DNA from: Pedobacter cryoconitis
Lineage (GTDB): Bacteria; Bacteroidota; Bacteroidia; Sphingobacteriales; Sphingobacteriaceae
NCBI GenBank assembly: GCA_019352875.1
Contig: JAAAFW010000001.1
Location: 1 to 64,000, forward strand
Reading direction: 5' to 3'
DNA: 64,000 nt
Shown: positions 49,307 to 58,281 of the stretch, piece after piece
Numbering within the stretch: the stretch's first letter is position 1
Layout: each line of letters opens with the position of its first letter
Translations under genes and position numbers: made by a program
The notes under the pieces: model-generated
The model's database searches: none
What the model saw: the letters and a program-made list of their open reading frames with translations, nothing else
Told to the model about the DNA's origin: nothing

Positions 49307-52300
49307 GTAACGATATCACAGGCGGGTTAAGAAATCTAAAGGGGGGAAGTATTGATGCGTTACGCGGTCCATATCCAACCGTTGCCGCTGCTAATTTGGC
49401 AATTCCCGATACCATCGTTGATGATCTGAATTTCAGGGAAGGAAAGTTCGTAGATATTGGTATAAAACCAAATTTGGTTACTCACTGGTGGAAAGGCGGG
49501 TATAAGAATGAAAATCTGGTTGAGTACATTGAAGTTACTCAAGCTAAATTTAATACGGTTGCACCCATTGCGGGAATGTTGATTCTATCAGAAAACCTGT
49601 TAAACAATAATGAGCTTGTTTTTGGCGGTTGGAGTAAAACTGGTGGAAAACGCATCAGCAGTACAGAACTACGAACTCCATTGATACAAATTGACCCATC
49701 AAAAGTCAATATTACATTTAGTGGCGGGTTTAATATTGGGACAAATATGGCCCGGTTTGTTTTTTTTGATAAGAATGAGGTTTTTATATCTTATTCGGAT
49801 GATCTTACTACAGCTATTCCTTCGAATGCAAGATTTGTAGGCGTTAGTGTCGCGAATTCCGCCATAATGGGCAACGATCCGACTCAGACACAATTTACCA
49901 TAACTGCAATGCTTAACTACGGTACAGTGGCTAAACCATGGCAGGGGTTCAATGCGTCTATAGATAATACAAGGATTAAAAATTTAGACTTAAAAACACT
50001 AGTTAGGTTTTACAATCTTTACAATTCCTCCGGCAAAAATAAATTTGATTTGACCGCTAGCATCAACGGTAAAGTGATCCGTGCTGCAACAGGTTTAATA
50101 GAAGATAGGGCCGATAGTGCCTTGTCAAACCTGATACCGGTAAAACCTGGAACAACATATAGCCTTTCAGGACTTACAAACACAACAAAGGTAATAAGGT
50201 TTGTCGATGCGGCAGGCACCCCCTTGAAGCCCAAGAAAACAGACGGTACAGATTATGGCAGCTATAGCTACACAAGCGGGGCGTTTATAGCACCGCCTGG
50301 ATCAGTGTATTTTCAGTTGTTATGGAAATATAATAATATTGGAGTTTCAGATCAGGTTCAATTTGAAAAAGGTTCTGTTTCTACACAATATGAAAGTTTT
50401 GTTAGTAAAATTGGTTCTGACCAAATAGAGGGTGATGTAAACATCGATTTAACGGGATACACAAAAACTGGAGGGTCATCCAAAACAACGATGGAATTAG
50501 ATACTGCGGTTCAGCAAGCGTCTAGTGGAATAAATAGCGCAATATCTGTTTCAAACACAGCAATTTTGAAAGCAGATGAGGCTAAAATTATTGCAGACTC
50601 GAATTCTAATCAAATCCAAAATAAACAATTTGATAGCAATCAGATTAGAGATGCAGCGATAAATCTTGCTAAATTAAATCAATCAGTCCTTGATTTTATC
50701 AATGCTTCTGGTGGAGGGGTAATAAATAATTTTCCAGATGAAAAGTTTTTAACTAAGAATCCAGGCGCAAATGGAACTTTAACTTTTAAAGATGGTGCTG
50801 ATGGTTATGCCAGAATCAGTGCTATGTCTACCGTATCCGCTCAAATTACAGAGCTCAAGACTAAATCAGAAAATTACAAGTCAATAATTATACAGGAGTC
50901 TTTCGATTTGGCATCTAGCACAGGAGCAAGATCCACTCTCTTGTTACCGGATAACACGACAATAAAGTTTGTTGGAAATGGTATGTTAAGAAACACTTAT
51001 TTATATGGTAAGAACTTAATCATACAAGCTGATAGAGTCAGAATTTTTGATAACGTGCAGTTTTTCGTTTACGGCGCAGGGGGAGTTCAAGTCCCGTCAA
51101 CTTCAAATAACATACTTACCGTTAACATACCGGCAACATCCACAGTTGACTTTTTCAATAAAAAGACAAGGACAGTATATTTAGCATCATCCGGAGCGAC
51201 AGTAAATCCTTTTGACACCAAGCCTATGCACGCCAAAATGCCAAATTTGTCAGCGCTGACAAATGTCAGTGGAGTTTGGAGGTTGAGGATTGGGCAGGCT
51301 GCAGATTTCCCGCTAACGTCGTCAGGTAGTAATGTTGTAATACCAATCAGTAATAAATATATATTTTTTGATAAAGATACAGACGCAGTATTAGCATCTG
51401 GTTTAACTTATGACCCTCTTAAAATCAAAGGCACCTATCTGGTAAACTATAACAGAACTTTAAGATCTTCAATTTATGGCGACGTGTTCCCGGAGTGGTT
51501 TGGAGCTAAAGCAGATGGTATAACAGATAGTACTGATGCAATCAACATTTCCAGTAGGATTATAAATGCTGCCGGCGGTGGCTGTCTGAATTTTGAGAAC
51601 AGCGGTCTTCAATATATGTCCAGGGGAGGTATAGTATTATTGAGCAATGTGCAATACAAACTGAACTACACCAAACTAAAGTTAATGAATAATGCATCTG
51701 AACATTTAATTATTCACGATGATATCGAAACAATTTCGAGGTGTAATATAACTCCTGGATATTTGGACGGGAATAAAAGCAATCAAACTTTAAGCCTAGA
51801 CATAATCCATATTGGGTGGCCTTATGGGCAACCTTTCTATTCACAAGACGCCTCTTACTGTTTTTCTGAGAGTGACTTTTCTGGTGTTTATGCTGAGTTC
51901 GCTAAAGGCCATGGTTTTTATGTAGCTGTTCCTGGAGATATTGTATTAGCAAGTTGCCGATCAAGGTATAATGAGCTAGATGGTTTCTACTGGGAAAAGG
52001 AGCATTTTAAATTTATGGAGTGCATGGCCTGGTATAATGGCCGCGATGGCATACATACAGATGGAGGCAATCACTTTAGTATTATCGGTGGTAAGAACGC
52101 CCATAACGGAAGAAATAATATCAATCTTGAAAATGCATTCGAATTCCAGTTGTCAGCGCTAGCGACTATTGACGCTGTTAATGGTGCGAATTTAAATATC
52201 GCAAACTGCTATGGGTTTATGATTAATAATCTTAGGTGTGTAGGTCCTTCTGTAGTTGGTATTCGAATAGATATCGGAAGTAGAAATGGTAAAATATTAG

Positions 52301-52380
52301 GGGTAATTGATAAAGGAAATACAACTAGTATAATAAATGCTAGCAGCACTGTAGAAGTTAGAGATGTTGTGTCCTATTAG
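49303..52380 (+). CDS. Tail fibre/spike with pectate-lyase-like beta-helix
   Basis: 1025 residues. The first ~80 (DALRGPYPTVAAANLAIPD, THWWKGGYKNENLVEYI) are a virion-binding head typical of Bacteroidota phage fibres. The middle has two CBM-like repeats. After ~residue 725, VFPEWFGAKADGITDSTDAINISSRII is the Pectate_lyase_3 signature that opens a right-handed beta-helix. It is the probable receptor-binding or depolymerase protein. No VR-like repeat is present in it. Confidence 0.8.
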   Translation: MSNDITGGLRNLKGGSIDALRGPYPTVAAANLAIPDTIVDDLNFREGKFVDIGIKPNLVTHWWKGGYKNENLVEYIEVTQAKFNTVAPIAGMLILSENLLNNNELVFGGWSKTGGKRISSTELRTPLIQIDPSKVNITFSGGFNIGTNMARFVFFDKNEVFISYSDDLTTAIPSNARFVGVSVANSAIMGNDPTQTQFTITAMLNYGTVAKPWQGFNASIDNTRIKNLDLKTLVRFYNLYNSSGKNKFDLTASINGKVIRAATGLIEDRADSALSNLIPVKPGTTYSLSGLTNTTKVIRFVDAAGTPLKPKKTDGTDYGSYSYTSGAFIAPPGSVYFQLLWKYNNIGVSDQVQFEKGSVSTQYESFVSKIGSDQIEGDVNIDLTGYTKTGGSSKTTMELDTAVQQASSGINSAISVSNTAILKADEAKIIADSNSNQIQNKQFDSNQIRDAAINLAKLNQSVLDFINASGGGVINNFPDEKFLTKNPGANGTLTFKDGADGYARISAMSTVSAQITELKTKSENYKSIIIQESFDLASSTGARSTLLLPDNTTIKFVGNGMLRNTYLYGKNLIIQADRVRIFDNVQFFVYGAGGVQVPSTSNNILTVNIPATSTVDFFNKKTRTVYLASSGATVNPFDTKPMHAKMPNLSALTNVSGVWRLRIGQAADFPLTSSGSNVVIPISNKYIFFDKDTDAVLASGLTYDPLKIKGTYLVNYNRTLRSSIYGDVFPEWFGAKADGITDSTDAINISSRIINAAGGGCLNFENSGLQYMSRGGIVLLSNVQYKLNYTKLKLMNNASEHLIIHDDIETISRCNITPGYLDGNKSNQTLSLDIIHIGWPYGQPFYSQDASYCFSESDFSGVYAEFAKGHGFYVAVPGDIVLASCRSRYNELDGFYWEKEHFKFMECMAWYNGRDGIHTDGGNHFSIIGGKNAHNGRNNINLENAFEFQLSALATIDAVNGANLNIANCYGFMINNLRCVGPSVVGIRIDIGSRNGKILGVIDKGNTTSIINASSTVEVRDVVSY

Positions 52381-52459
52381 ATAATTGATTTATACAATCA
52401 AAAACGGTTAGTAAATACCACCGGCAAAATACAAAATAGCACGGTTGTATTTTTGGGTT

Positions 52460-55033
52460 ATGCGAGCTACTCCCATAATTCTCAATTCTGTTCAGGTTGC
52501 TACGTTACCTATTTATGATGACTTAAATGTCACCAGTGAGTTAATGGGTGCGCAGGAAATTCAGACAGACATTGATCTTCCGGGTACGCTCATATCTCCG
52601 ATTGGAGCAACTATTGGCTACAAAGGAAATCCATACACAATCAATACACCACCGTTGCGAGTAGATAAGCTGGGCAACAGGTTGTTCAAATACTCAGTGA
52701 TGTTTGAAAGCGTGCTGTACCGGCTTTATGATAAAAAGCTCCGACACTTAGGGAACAGGACATTTCAATATTATAATGACCCGGCCGGATATGCGCAGTT
52801 AATTGTTGACAATGCGAACGAGATTGATCCGGGCTGGTCAGTTGGTAACTGTGATGTTCTTCCAGAAAAGACAATCGACTTCAGTGGCCATACCTGCAGA
52901 ACTGCATTAGACACCGTTGCTGAAGCATTCAAATTGGAATGGTCCCTGGACGGGAAGAAAATCAATTTCGTAAAACAGGTGGGCAATACCACTACGCTCG
53001 TTTTTAAGTATGGCCGGGGCATGGGTCTATATAGCCTTTCATATTCCTACCAATCAGATAAGAATGTAGTTACACGGGCATATGGTTATGGTAGTACTCG
53101 AAACCTGCCAAAGAATTATAGAAACGGTGCAACACAGCTCATGTTTGATGGAGAATTTCTGGAAAAGAATGTGTTCAAACCGGATGGGGTAACCAAGCTA
53201 TACGGAGTTAAGGAAGGTGATTATGAGAATGAAGATATCTTCCCTCAAATCGATGGACTAGTATCTGGGGTATCTGCATTTGATCCTGATGCAGCAACAT
53301 TCACGATCACCGATGCAAGCTTAACATTCGACCTGAATACATATTTCGGGTCTGATACTCCGAAGCTTTCATTTAAAACCGGTGAGTTGCAAGGACAGGA
53401 ATTCGAGATCACACGATACAAGCACGACACTAAGACTATCACATTAAAGGTATTTACTGATAGTAATGACAATAAATTGCCGAATTCAGTTTTCCAGGCA
53501 GCGATAGGCGATACCTACAATCTATTCGATATGAACCTGCCGGATGAGTGTATCTTGGATGCCGAGAACAGGTTAAAGGCCGCAACACAGGAATTTCTGA
53601 ATGAAAACTGTGTTCCGAGGGTTTTATATACTTTGGAAATAGATCCGCTATATGCCAGGGATAATAATATTATGCTGAAGCCCGGCGATAAAGTTCGTGT
53701 CATTGATGAAGATCTGGGGATAGATGAAATGATCAGGGTTACCAAGACCAACTATCCTTTTAACTTTCCTGAGCAAATTACCAAGTCAACTAAGATAAGT
53801 GTTGACATTGCCAACTTCATTCCTTATACAACTACTGAGCGGGTTATCGCAGACACCATAGATAACCAGAAGGAAATAAAGGTTGTCGATCGTACCAATG
53901 CTGAGCGGGCCAGATTGAACGCGTTAAATATGAAAAACCTTGCTGGAAGGGTATTCGATCCGGATGGAAATTTGGCGAAAGGTTCAGAATCCATTGTTGC
54001 TGCTATGGCTACATTCGGCTTTGATTCTCAGAATTTCGGCTTGATAGATGTGACTATTGCACCGAACTCCGGAGCAGATCCTAATTCACTGGTGATATCC
54101 GGCGGTCAGCTGGTACACCGGATTTATGAAATCGAGGGATTGGGTTATACCTGGCAGATGACCGGTAATGCCTGGTCCGGATTGAATCCATCTAAATTCT
54201 ATTACGTGTATGCCAAGTGTAGTAAATATTCTTTGACTGGTACCTGGGAGATCAGCGAGACACCTGTATTCGTTAATGATAATCTCGGATCATATTCTTT
54301 CAACCTCGGTCAACTCTTTGAGGTAAATACTGCCGGCTACCGGAGTTTTGAGTTCACTAAAGGCATGACCTATATCGTCGGAGATACGATTACAACAGGC
54401 ACTATACAATCCATAGATAAACAGAATTTCTTCAACCTGAACAATGGTACTTTCAATTTGGGGAGTGCGTTAAGTGGTCTTGATTGGGATGTTACAGAAG
54501 ATGGTCAGCTCACCATTAGAGGGAAGGTAATTGCCACTGATGCAGAGTTCATTAACCTTTTTGTTCAGAATTTGAAAACAGCAATAGCCGGTAGAAGAAT
54601 GGAAATTTCTGCAGCTAATAACAACATGAGGCTGATTAATGCCGAAGATAAGACCGAGGTGATTATCGACGATGATGTAGCAAGTGAGGGGGAATCTGTT
54701 TTTGGATCTGGCATGAGGGTAGGTAGAATAGGAGAAACATCTGCTGCAACTTTTGGAGCGAAAGGTGTTTATATATATAATGATAATGGAAATATTACTA
54801 CTTCACTCACTAATGCACCAGGACCGGGATTCTTAGGACTCGCGACATCGGGATCTATTCAGGTTAGGGGACAATCAAATTTAGCAAGTATAAGATTTAC
54901 AGGGACTATTAATCCAGATGCCACCGGAGATGAGTTTGGTATATCTACTACTCAAGATGTAAGAGTTGGAGGAGATAGGTTTATACGAATGAAATGGACC
55001 AAGGGGATATTGGTTTCCGCTGTAGAGCTGTAA
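52460..55033 (+). CDS. Tail-tip/hub protein
   Basis: 857 residues from the ATG at 52460 (a TTG five codons upstream is in frame). The N-terminal part (LPGTLISPIGATIGYKGNPYTIN; residues ~40-470) is the hub-like Tal region of siphophages. After ~550 follow strand-rich fibre domains ending near GDRFIRMKWTKGILVSAVEL. It should cap the tail and carry the fibre at 49303. Confidence 0.72.
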   Translation: MRATPIILNSVQVATLPIYDDLNVTSELMGAQEIQTDIDLPGTLISPIGATIGYKGNPYTINTPPLRVDKLGNRLFKYSVMFESVLYRLYDKKLRHLGNRTFQYYNDPAGYAQLIVDNANEIDPGWSVGNCDVLPEKTIDFSGHTCRTALDTVAEAFKLEWSLDGKKINFVKQVGNTTTLVFKYGRGMGLYSLSYSYQSDKNVVTRAYGYGSTRNLPKNYRNGATQLMFDGEFLEKNVFKPDGVTKLYGVKEGDYENEDIFPQIDGLVSGVSAFDPDAATFTITDASLTFDLNTYFGSDTPKLSFKTGELQGQEFEITRYKHDTKTITLKVFTDSNDNKLPNSVFQAAIGDTYNLFDMNLPDECILDAENRLKAATQEFLNENCVPRVLYTLEIDPLYARDNNIMLKPGDKVRVIDEDLGIDEMIRVTKTNYPFNFPEQITKSTKISVDIANFIPYTTTERVIADTIDNQKEIKVVDRTNAERARLNALNMKNLAGRVFDPDGNLAKGSESIVAAMATFGFDSQNFGLIDVTIAPNSGADPNSLVISGGQLVHRIYEIEGLGYTWQMTGNAWSGLNPSKFYYVYAKCSKYSLTGTWEISETPVFVNDNLGSYSFNLGQLFEVNTAGYRSFEFTKGMTYIVGDTITTGTIQSIDKQNFFNLNNGTFNLGSALSGLDWDVTEDGQLTIRGKVIATDAEFINLFVQNLKTAIAGRRMEISAANNNMRLINAEDKTEVIIDDDVASEGESVFGSGMRVGRIGETSAATFGAKGVYIYNDNGNITTSLTNAPGPGFLGLATSGSIQVRGQSNLASIRFTGTINPDATGDEFGISTTQDVRVGGDRFIRMKWTKGILVSAVEL

Positions 55034-55137
55034 ACGTTTTTTTTTCGCAATTGGCTGTCTACCAATGTAACCGAGTAAGTTCGGATATCAGAAGTCGGAA
55101 AATCAAGGAAGTAAATTTGATACATATATCATAGAGT

Positions 55138-55701
55138 ATGGCAAAGTTTACAATAGCAGAAGGAATTACAGGCGGGAATGAGGGGCTTTACGCCAATAAT
55201 CCTGCAGACACCGGGGGAGAAACCTGGGTGGGGATCGCACGTAATTACTGGCCGAAGTGGAAAGGGTGGTCAATAATCGATACAATAAAACTACAGTTTG
55301 GCAATTCTGCGAAAATCATCAATAAATATGGATCGGTTGACCCTAATTTAAAAAGTTTCGTTTCTTCATTCTACAAGCAGAATTTCTGGGATGTCAATAA
55401 ACTCGATCAGTTCAACGATCAACAACTGGCCAATACGGTTTACGATTTTGGTGTTAACTCCGGTACTGGTAGATCTGCCAAGTTCCTACAACAAGCGGTA
55501 AATGACCTCGGAGTATTTGAATTAGGTGTGGACGGATCAATTGGGAACATGACTTTATCGGCAGTCAATAACAGTGATTCTAAGCGTCTTTATGATGCAT
55601 TTAATAAAAGACGAACAGATTTTTATGTTTCGATCGCCAAAGGATCACAGGCGCAGTTTCTCAAATCATGGTTAAGCCGAATCAAACCGTATAAATCGTA
55701 A
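55138..55701 (+). CDS. Endolysin, GH108 family
   Basis: 187 residues. E15 in GGNEGLYANNPADTGGETWVGIAR is the catalytic glutamate position of glycoside hydrolase 108. The C-terminal ~90 (AKFLQQAVNDLGVFELGVDGSIGNMTLSAVN) is the attached peptidoglycan-binding domain. No signal peptide, so release needs the holin. First gene of the lysis cassette. Confidence 0.9.
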   Translation: MAKFTIAEGITGGNEGLYANNPADTGGETWVGIARNYWPKWKGWSIIDTIKLQFGNSAKIINKYGSVDPNLKSFVSSFYKQNFWDVNKLDQFNDQQLANTVYDFGVNSGTGRSAKFLQQAVNDLGVFELGVDGSIGNMTLSAVNNSDSKRLYDAFNKRRTDFYVSIAKGSQAQFLKSWLSRIKPYKS

Positions 55702-55704
55702 TTC

Positions 55705-56091
55705 ATGCAAGAACAAGAATCTCCAGTAGCTAAAGCGAAACAGGATATGGTGGATAGGAAGGCTGCTTGGATTGAAAGAATGTTTGACCGGTTGTTCGCG
55801 GCTATTCAAAAAAATCCATTCGCGACGATTGCAGTTCTCTCCCTTTCGATGAATATCTGGCAGTTTAGTATCAACAACCATATTAATGAATTGAGGCTAT
55901 CAGACAAAGATAAGTCAAACGCTGATATAGTTGCTGAAGTAAGGCGAACCGTAGATAGAGAGTTACCCAAGAAACTGGCCCCTTACGAAGCGAAGCAGGA
56001 CAGTATAAGTAAAAACGTAGATACCTCATTATATAATCTAAATGGAACGGTTGAATCAGTTAAACAATACATCAAGAAAAAGACGAGATGA
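55705..56091 (+). CDS. Holin-like single-span membrane protein
   Basis: 128 residues. One membrane helix (about 43-60, ATIAVLSLSMNIWQFSI) between an amphipathic basic N-terminus and a long polar helical C-terminus. Three bases after the endolysin and four-base overlap with the next gene. A holin or antiholin is likely from place and topology. Confidence 0.62.
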   Translation: MQEQESPVAKAKQDMVDRKAAWIERMFDRLFAAIQKNPFATIAVLSLSMNIWQFSINNHINELRLSDKDKSNADIVAEVRRTVDRELPKKLAPYEAKQDSISKNVDTSLYNLNGTVESVKQYIKKKTR

Positions 56092-56261
56092 AAAAGTTAT
56101 TCATAATACCAGTATTTCTGGTTTGCATTACTGGGGCGTCACCTAATAAGGTGCAGTCCCCTGCCAAAGTCGCCGGCATAGATAAACTTCCGATAAGCTC
56201 AAAGGTAGACAGTCTCAATATCAAAGCAACAGAGTTGAACCAATTAATCAGACAGCGATGA
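56088..56261 (+). CDS. Small exported protein of the lysis cassette
   Basis: 57 residues, ATG at 56088 overlapping the previous stop, TGA at 56261 overlapping the next start. A signal-like N-terminus (MKKLFIIPVFLVCITGAS) and a short polar periplasmic tail. Coupling on both sides supports it; its role beside the spanin is unknown. Confidence 0.55.
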   Translation: MKKLFIIPVFLVCITGASPNKVQSPAKVAGIDKLPISSKVDSLNIKATELNQLIRQR

Positions 56262-56809
56262 AAGTTATATTATATATATTACTAGCCCTGTCACTTTCCA
56301 GTTGTGGCCTGTTCCGGAAGATACACAAGGAGAAAACCCTGAATAAATCTGAATCCTCAATAATTACCAAGTCAGACAGCTCCGGTGTGACCATTGATAA
56401 ATCGGTGATCATCACGAAAGAGAAACTGGATACGGTAATCACTTTACCAGGTAAAACTGTCAAGCAGGATGTTTATCTAAATATGGATAGCCTTATCAAT
56501 GGAATGACTGCCGTAAAGAATGATCTGCTCGATGTTCGTCTGGTACTGAACCCAGTTACAAATATCTTATCTGTAGAAAGTAACCTCAAACCCCGCGATG
56601 TTCCTGTAAAATTTGACCGAGAAACAAACCGGCAAAATGATATCACTCAATCTGGCTTTAAGTCCGAACAGAAGGATCTGAAGCTGAAGGAGTTTCATGA
56701 GACAAATACAGTTGACAAGCAGCCTAAAAATTCAATCTGGTTCACGGTTTTAATATGGGGAGTAGTGGCAATCGTGATCTTTGCGTTATACCGATATTTT
56801 AATCGATAA
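56258..56809 (+). CDS. Unimolecular spanin-like lipoprotein
   Basis: 183 residues. A lipobox ends at C16 (LALSLSSC), so the N-terminus is anchored in the outer membrane, while residues ~160-181 (WFTVLIWGVVAIVIFALYRYF) form an inner-membrane helix. The periplasmic part between is strand-rich. This two-membrane layout is that of u-spanins such as T1 gp11, which fuse the membranes in the last step of lysis. It is the last prophage gene. Confidence 0.72.
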   Translation: MKVILYILLALSLSSCGLFRKIHKEKTLNKSESSIITKSDSSGVTIDKSVIITKEKLDTVITLPGKTVKQDVYLNMDSLINGMTAVKNDLLDVRLVLNPVTNILSVESNLKPRDVPVKFDRETNRQNDITQSGFKSEQKDLKLKEFHETNTVDKQPKNSIWFTVLIWGVVAIVIFALYRYFNR

Positions 56810-56963
56810 GGATGTCTTTACGTATTTTTCATTTATTCGTATCTTTACCAACACAAGAACACCAAAACATGACGGTTTTATACATTTAGCGACAAAAGTG
56901 CTACAAGAAAATACAATATTTTATATAAAGTGCTTGTATCCATATTGTTATAGTGTGTTTATT

Positions 56964-57012
56964 GCTTGCCTGGCAGGCAAGAGGTCAGCGGTTCGACTCC
57001 GCTATTCTCCAC
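56964..57012. repeat. attR, 49-bp copy of the tRNA-Ala 3' half
   Basis: Exact copy of 4255-4303. It has no D arm or acceptor 5' strand, so it is not a second tRNA. It marks the right end of the prophage, whose unit length is 52,709 bp. Confidence 0.93.
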
Positions 57013-57017
57013 CCTTC

Positions 57018-57051
57018 AAAAACCTTTCAGTTAGTTCTGGAAGGTTTTTTT
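57018..57051 (+). terminator. Displaced host terminator of tRNA-Ala
   Basis: AACCTTTCAG (57021-57030) pairs with CTGGAAGGTT (57037-57046), then T. It sits just outside attR, where the tRNA terminator stood before integration. Its arm sequence recurs in the host terminators at 59283 and 62447. Confidence 0.8.
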
Positions 57052-57250
57052 GTTTCTAGCATTGCATCCATAGCCTCTTAAGTTCATCAAGTATCTGTTC
57101 CTCCAAAGTGAAAAATAATTCACAAAAATATTGAACGGATTAATGGTTGTATGTAAGTATTTGAAAATCAGTCTTTAACAAAAAGCCGGGAAGAACCAAT
57201 TTTCTGAAACCAGTCAGTGGGTATTAACATGCATCATCTATTACACCAGT

Positions 57251-57321
57251 TTGTCGCAATACATTGTATTGCGACAAAAAAATAGGTGTATTTGTCGCAA
57301 TACTTTCAAATTGTCGCGATA
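57251..57321. repeat. Cluster of four TTGTCGCAATA repeats
   Basis: TTGTCGCAATACA (57251-57263), one base, and its exact reverse complement (57265-57277) form a 27-bp palindrome. Direct copies follow at 57292-57302 and, with one change, 57311-57321. The stretch 57052-57408 holds no gene. The cluster could be operators for a regulator; a seven-A run after the palindrome also makes it terminator-like on the other strand. Confidence 0.6.
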
Positions 57322-57408
57322 TGAAGGACGAACGGAGACAGCAGGTGATAAAAAGGCGTTGGCCTAGTATGGTTGTTTTTCAGTAAGTGCAACCAAAAAC
57401 CGAAAACA

Positions 57409-57462
57409 TACCCTTTCGGGTATAAATGATGAATAATTCTATATATTGTACCCTTTAGGGTA
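57409..57462 (+). promoter_or_regulatory. HipB-type operators
   Basis: TACCCTTTCGGGTA (57409-57422) and TACCCTTTAGGGTA (57449-57462): two palindromes 40 bp apart, about four helical turns, just before the hipB start at 57468. Autoregulated hipBA loci carry such pairs. Confidence 0.7.
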
Positions 57463-57467
57463 TTAAT

Positions 57468-57680
57468 ATGAAAGCAATCGTTACATTCATTAAAAATTCC
57501 AGGAAAAAGCATGGTCTTACTCAGCAAGAACTAGCGTTTAAAGCAGATGTTGGCCTCCGGTTTCTACGTGAACTGGAAAGAGGAAAAACAACTGTTCAGC
57601 TTGACAAAGTAAACGTTGTTCTGAATATGTTTGGTAAGGAACTTGGTATAACCGATAAACAACCAGAAAATGACCACTAA
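57468..57680 (+). CDS. hipB: HipB-like HTH antitoxin
   Basis: 70 residues, an XRE HTH: KKHGLTQQELAFKADVGLRFLRELERGKTTVQLDKVNVVLNMFGKELG, the HipB/y4mF pattern. It would repress its own promoter through the two TACCC palindromes. Its partner is decayed (next entry), so it may remain only as a regulator. Confidence 0.8.
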   Translation: MKAIVTFIKNSRKKHGLTQQELAFKADVGLRFLRELERGKTTVQLDKVNVVLNMFGKELGITDKQPENDH

Positions 57681-57841
57681 AGCAAAAGTTTTGTACAGCG
57701 GTCAACTGGCAGGATTACCTTGAAAAATCCCTGAGCCTGTCAGATAAAGTATTTGCCCTGATTGATCAGTCGTTCCTATCTGAGGACTACAAGGTAAAGT
57801 ATAAAAAGATTTGGCTGGAGCGGAGTTCACGACTAAAATGA
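57670..57841 (+). pseudogene. hipA: hipA remnant with internal deletion
   Basis: The ATG at 57670 overlaps hipB by 11 bases as in intact hipBA. It reads MTTKAKVLYSGQLAGLP, the HipA N-terminus, then stops at 57721. From 57722 another frame gives KVFALIDQSFLSEDYKVKYKKIWLERSSRLK and a stop at 57839-57841, which resembles the HipA C-terminus. About 350 central codons, including the kinase core, are missing. Confidence 0.68.
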
Positions 57842-57850
57842 TGGTATTCA

Positions 57851-58186
57851 CTAAGATGCGACCCACTCTTCAAGGGAATCAAAAATGGACAATAAGGACT
57901 TGCCCTTAGCAGTAAGCTCATAGTCTACTCTAACAGGAATTTCAGGAACAATGGTTTTAGAGATCAGTCCATTCTGTTCCAGGTCTTTAAGCTGTCGGCC
58001 CAGTATTTGGTCAGAAATAGGGCTGAGTATATTCTTAAGCAAACTAAACCGATTTTGACCCTCATGTATATATATAATAATCAATGCTTTCCATCTTCCC
58101 GAAATCAAATCGATAGCTTCATTTACGCTGCAGGACCTGTGGAGAAACTCTTTATTAAGTGCATTGGATGAATTAGATTTTTTCAT
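57851..58186 (-). CDS. HxlR-family transcriptional regulator
   Basis: 111 residues. CSVNEAIDLISGRWKALIIIYIHEGQNRFSLLKNILSPISDQILGRQLKDLEQNGLI is the HxlR winged helix, with the conserved near-N-terminal cysteine (CSV). Members often sense electrophiles or redox state through it. Divergent from the oxidoreductase at 58282, its likely target. Confidence 0.9.
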   Translation of the reverse strand: MKKSNSSNALNKEFLHRSCSVNEAIDLISGRWKALIIIYIHEGQNRFSLLKNILSPISDQILGRQLKDLEQNGLISKTIVPEIPVRVDYELTAKGKSLLSIFDSLEEWVAS

Positions 58187-58281
58187 TGGTACTTCTATTT
58201 TTATGAGTAACTCACTTTAAAGTAGGTAGGGGCCAAATCGTGCTATTTTAAGCTACGTTTGTTTCCATAAAGATAAGAAAA

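Noticed and set aside
49303..52380. A further DGR variable region in the tail fibre
   Set aside because: I looked for GGTTTTCG and GGTCCC-like VR edges in the fibre and hub genes and found none.
56964..57012. A second tRNA at the right end
   Set aside because: Only the 3' half is present (no D arm or 5' acceptor strand). It is attR.
56781..57059. Open frame crossing attR
   Set aside because: It runs through the 49-bp att repeat and the host terminator, has no promoter or ribosome site, and its peptide has no pattern. An accidental frame.
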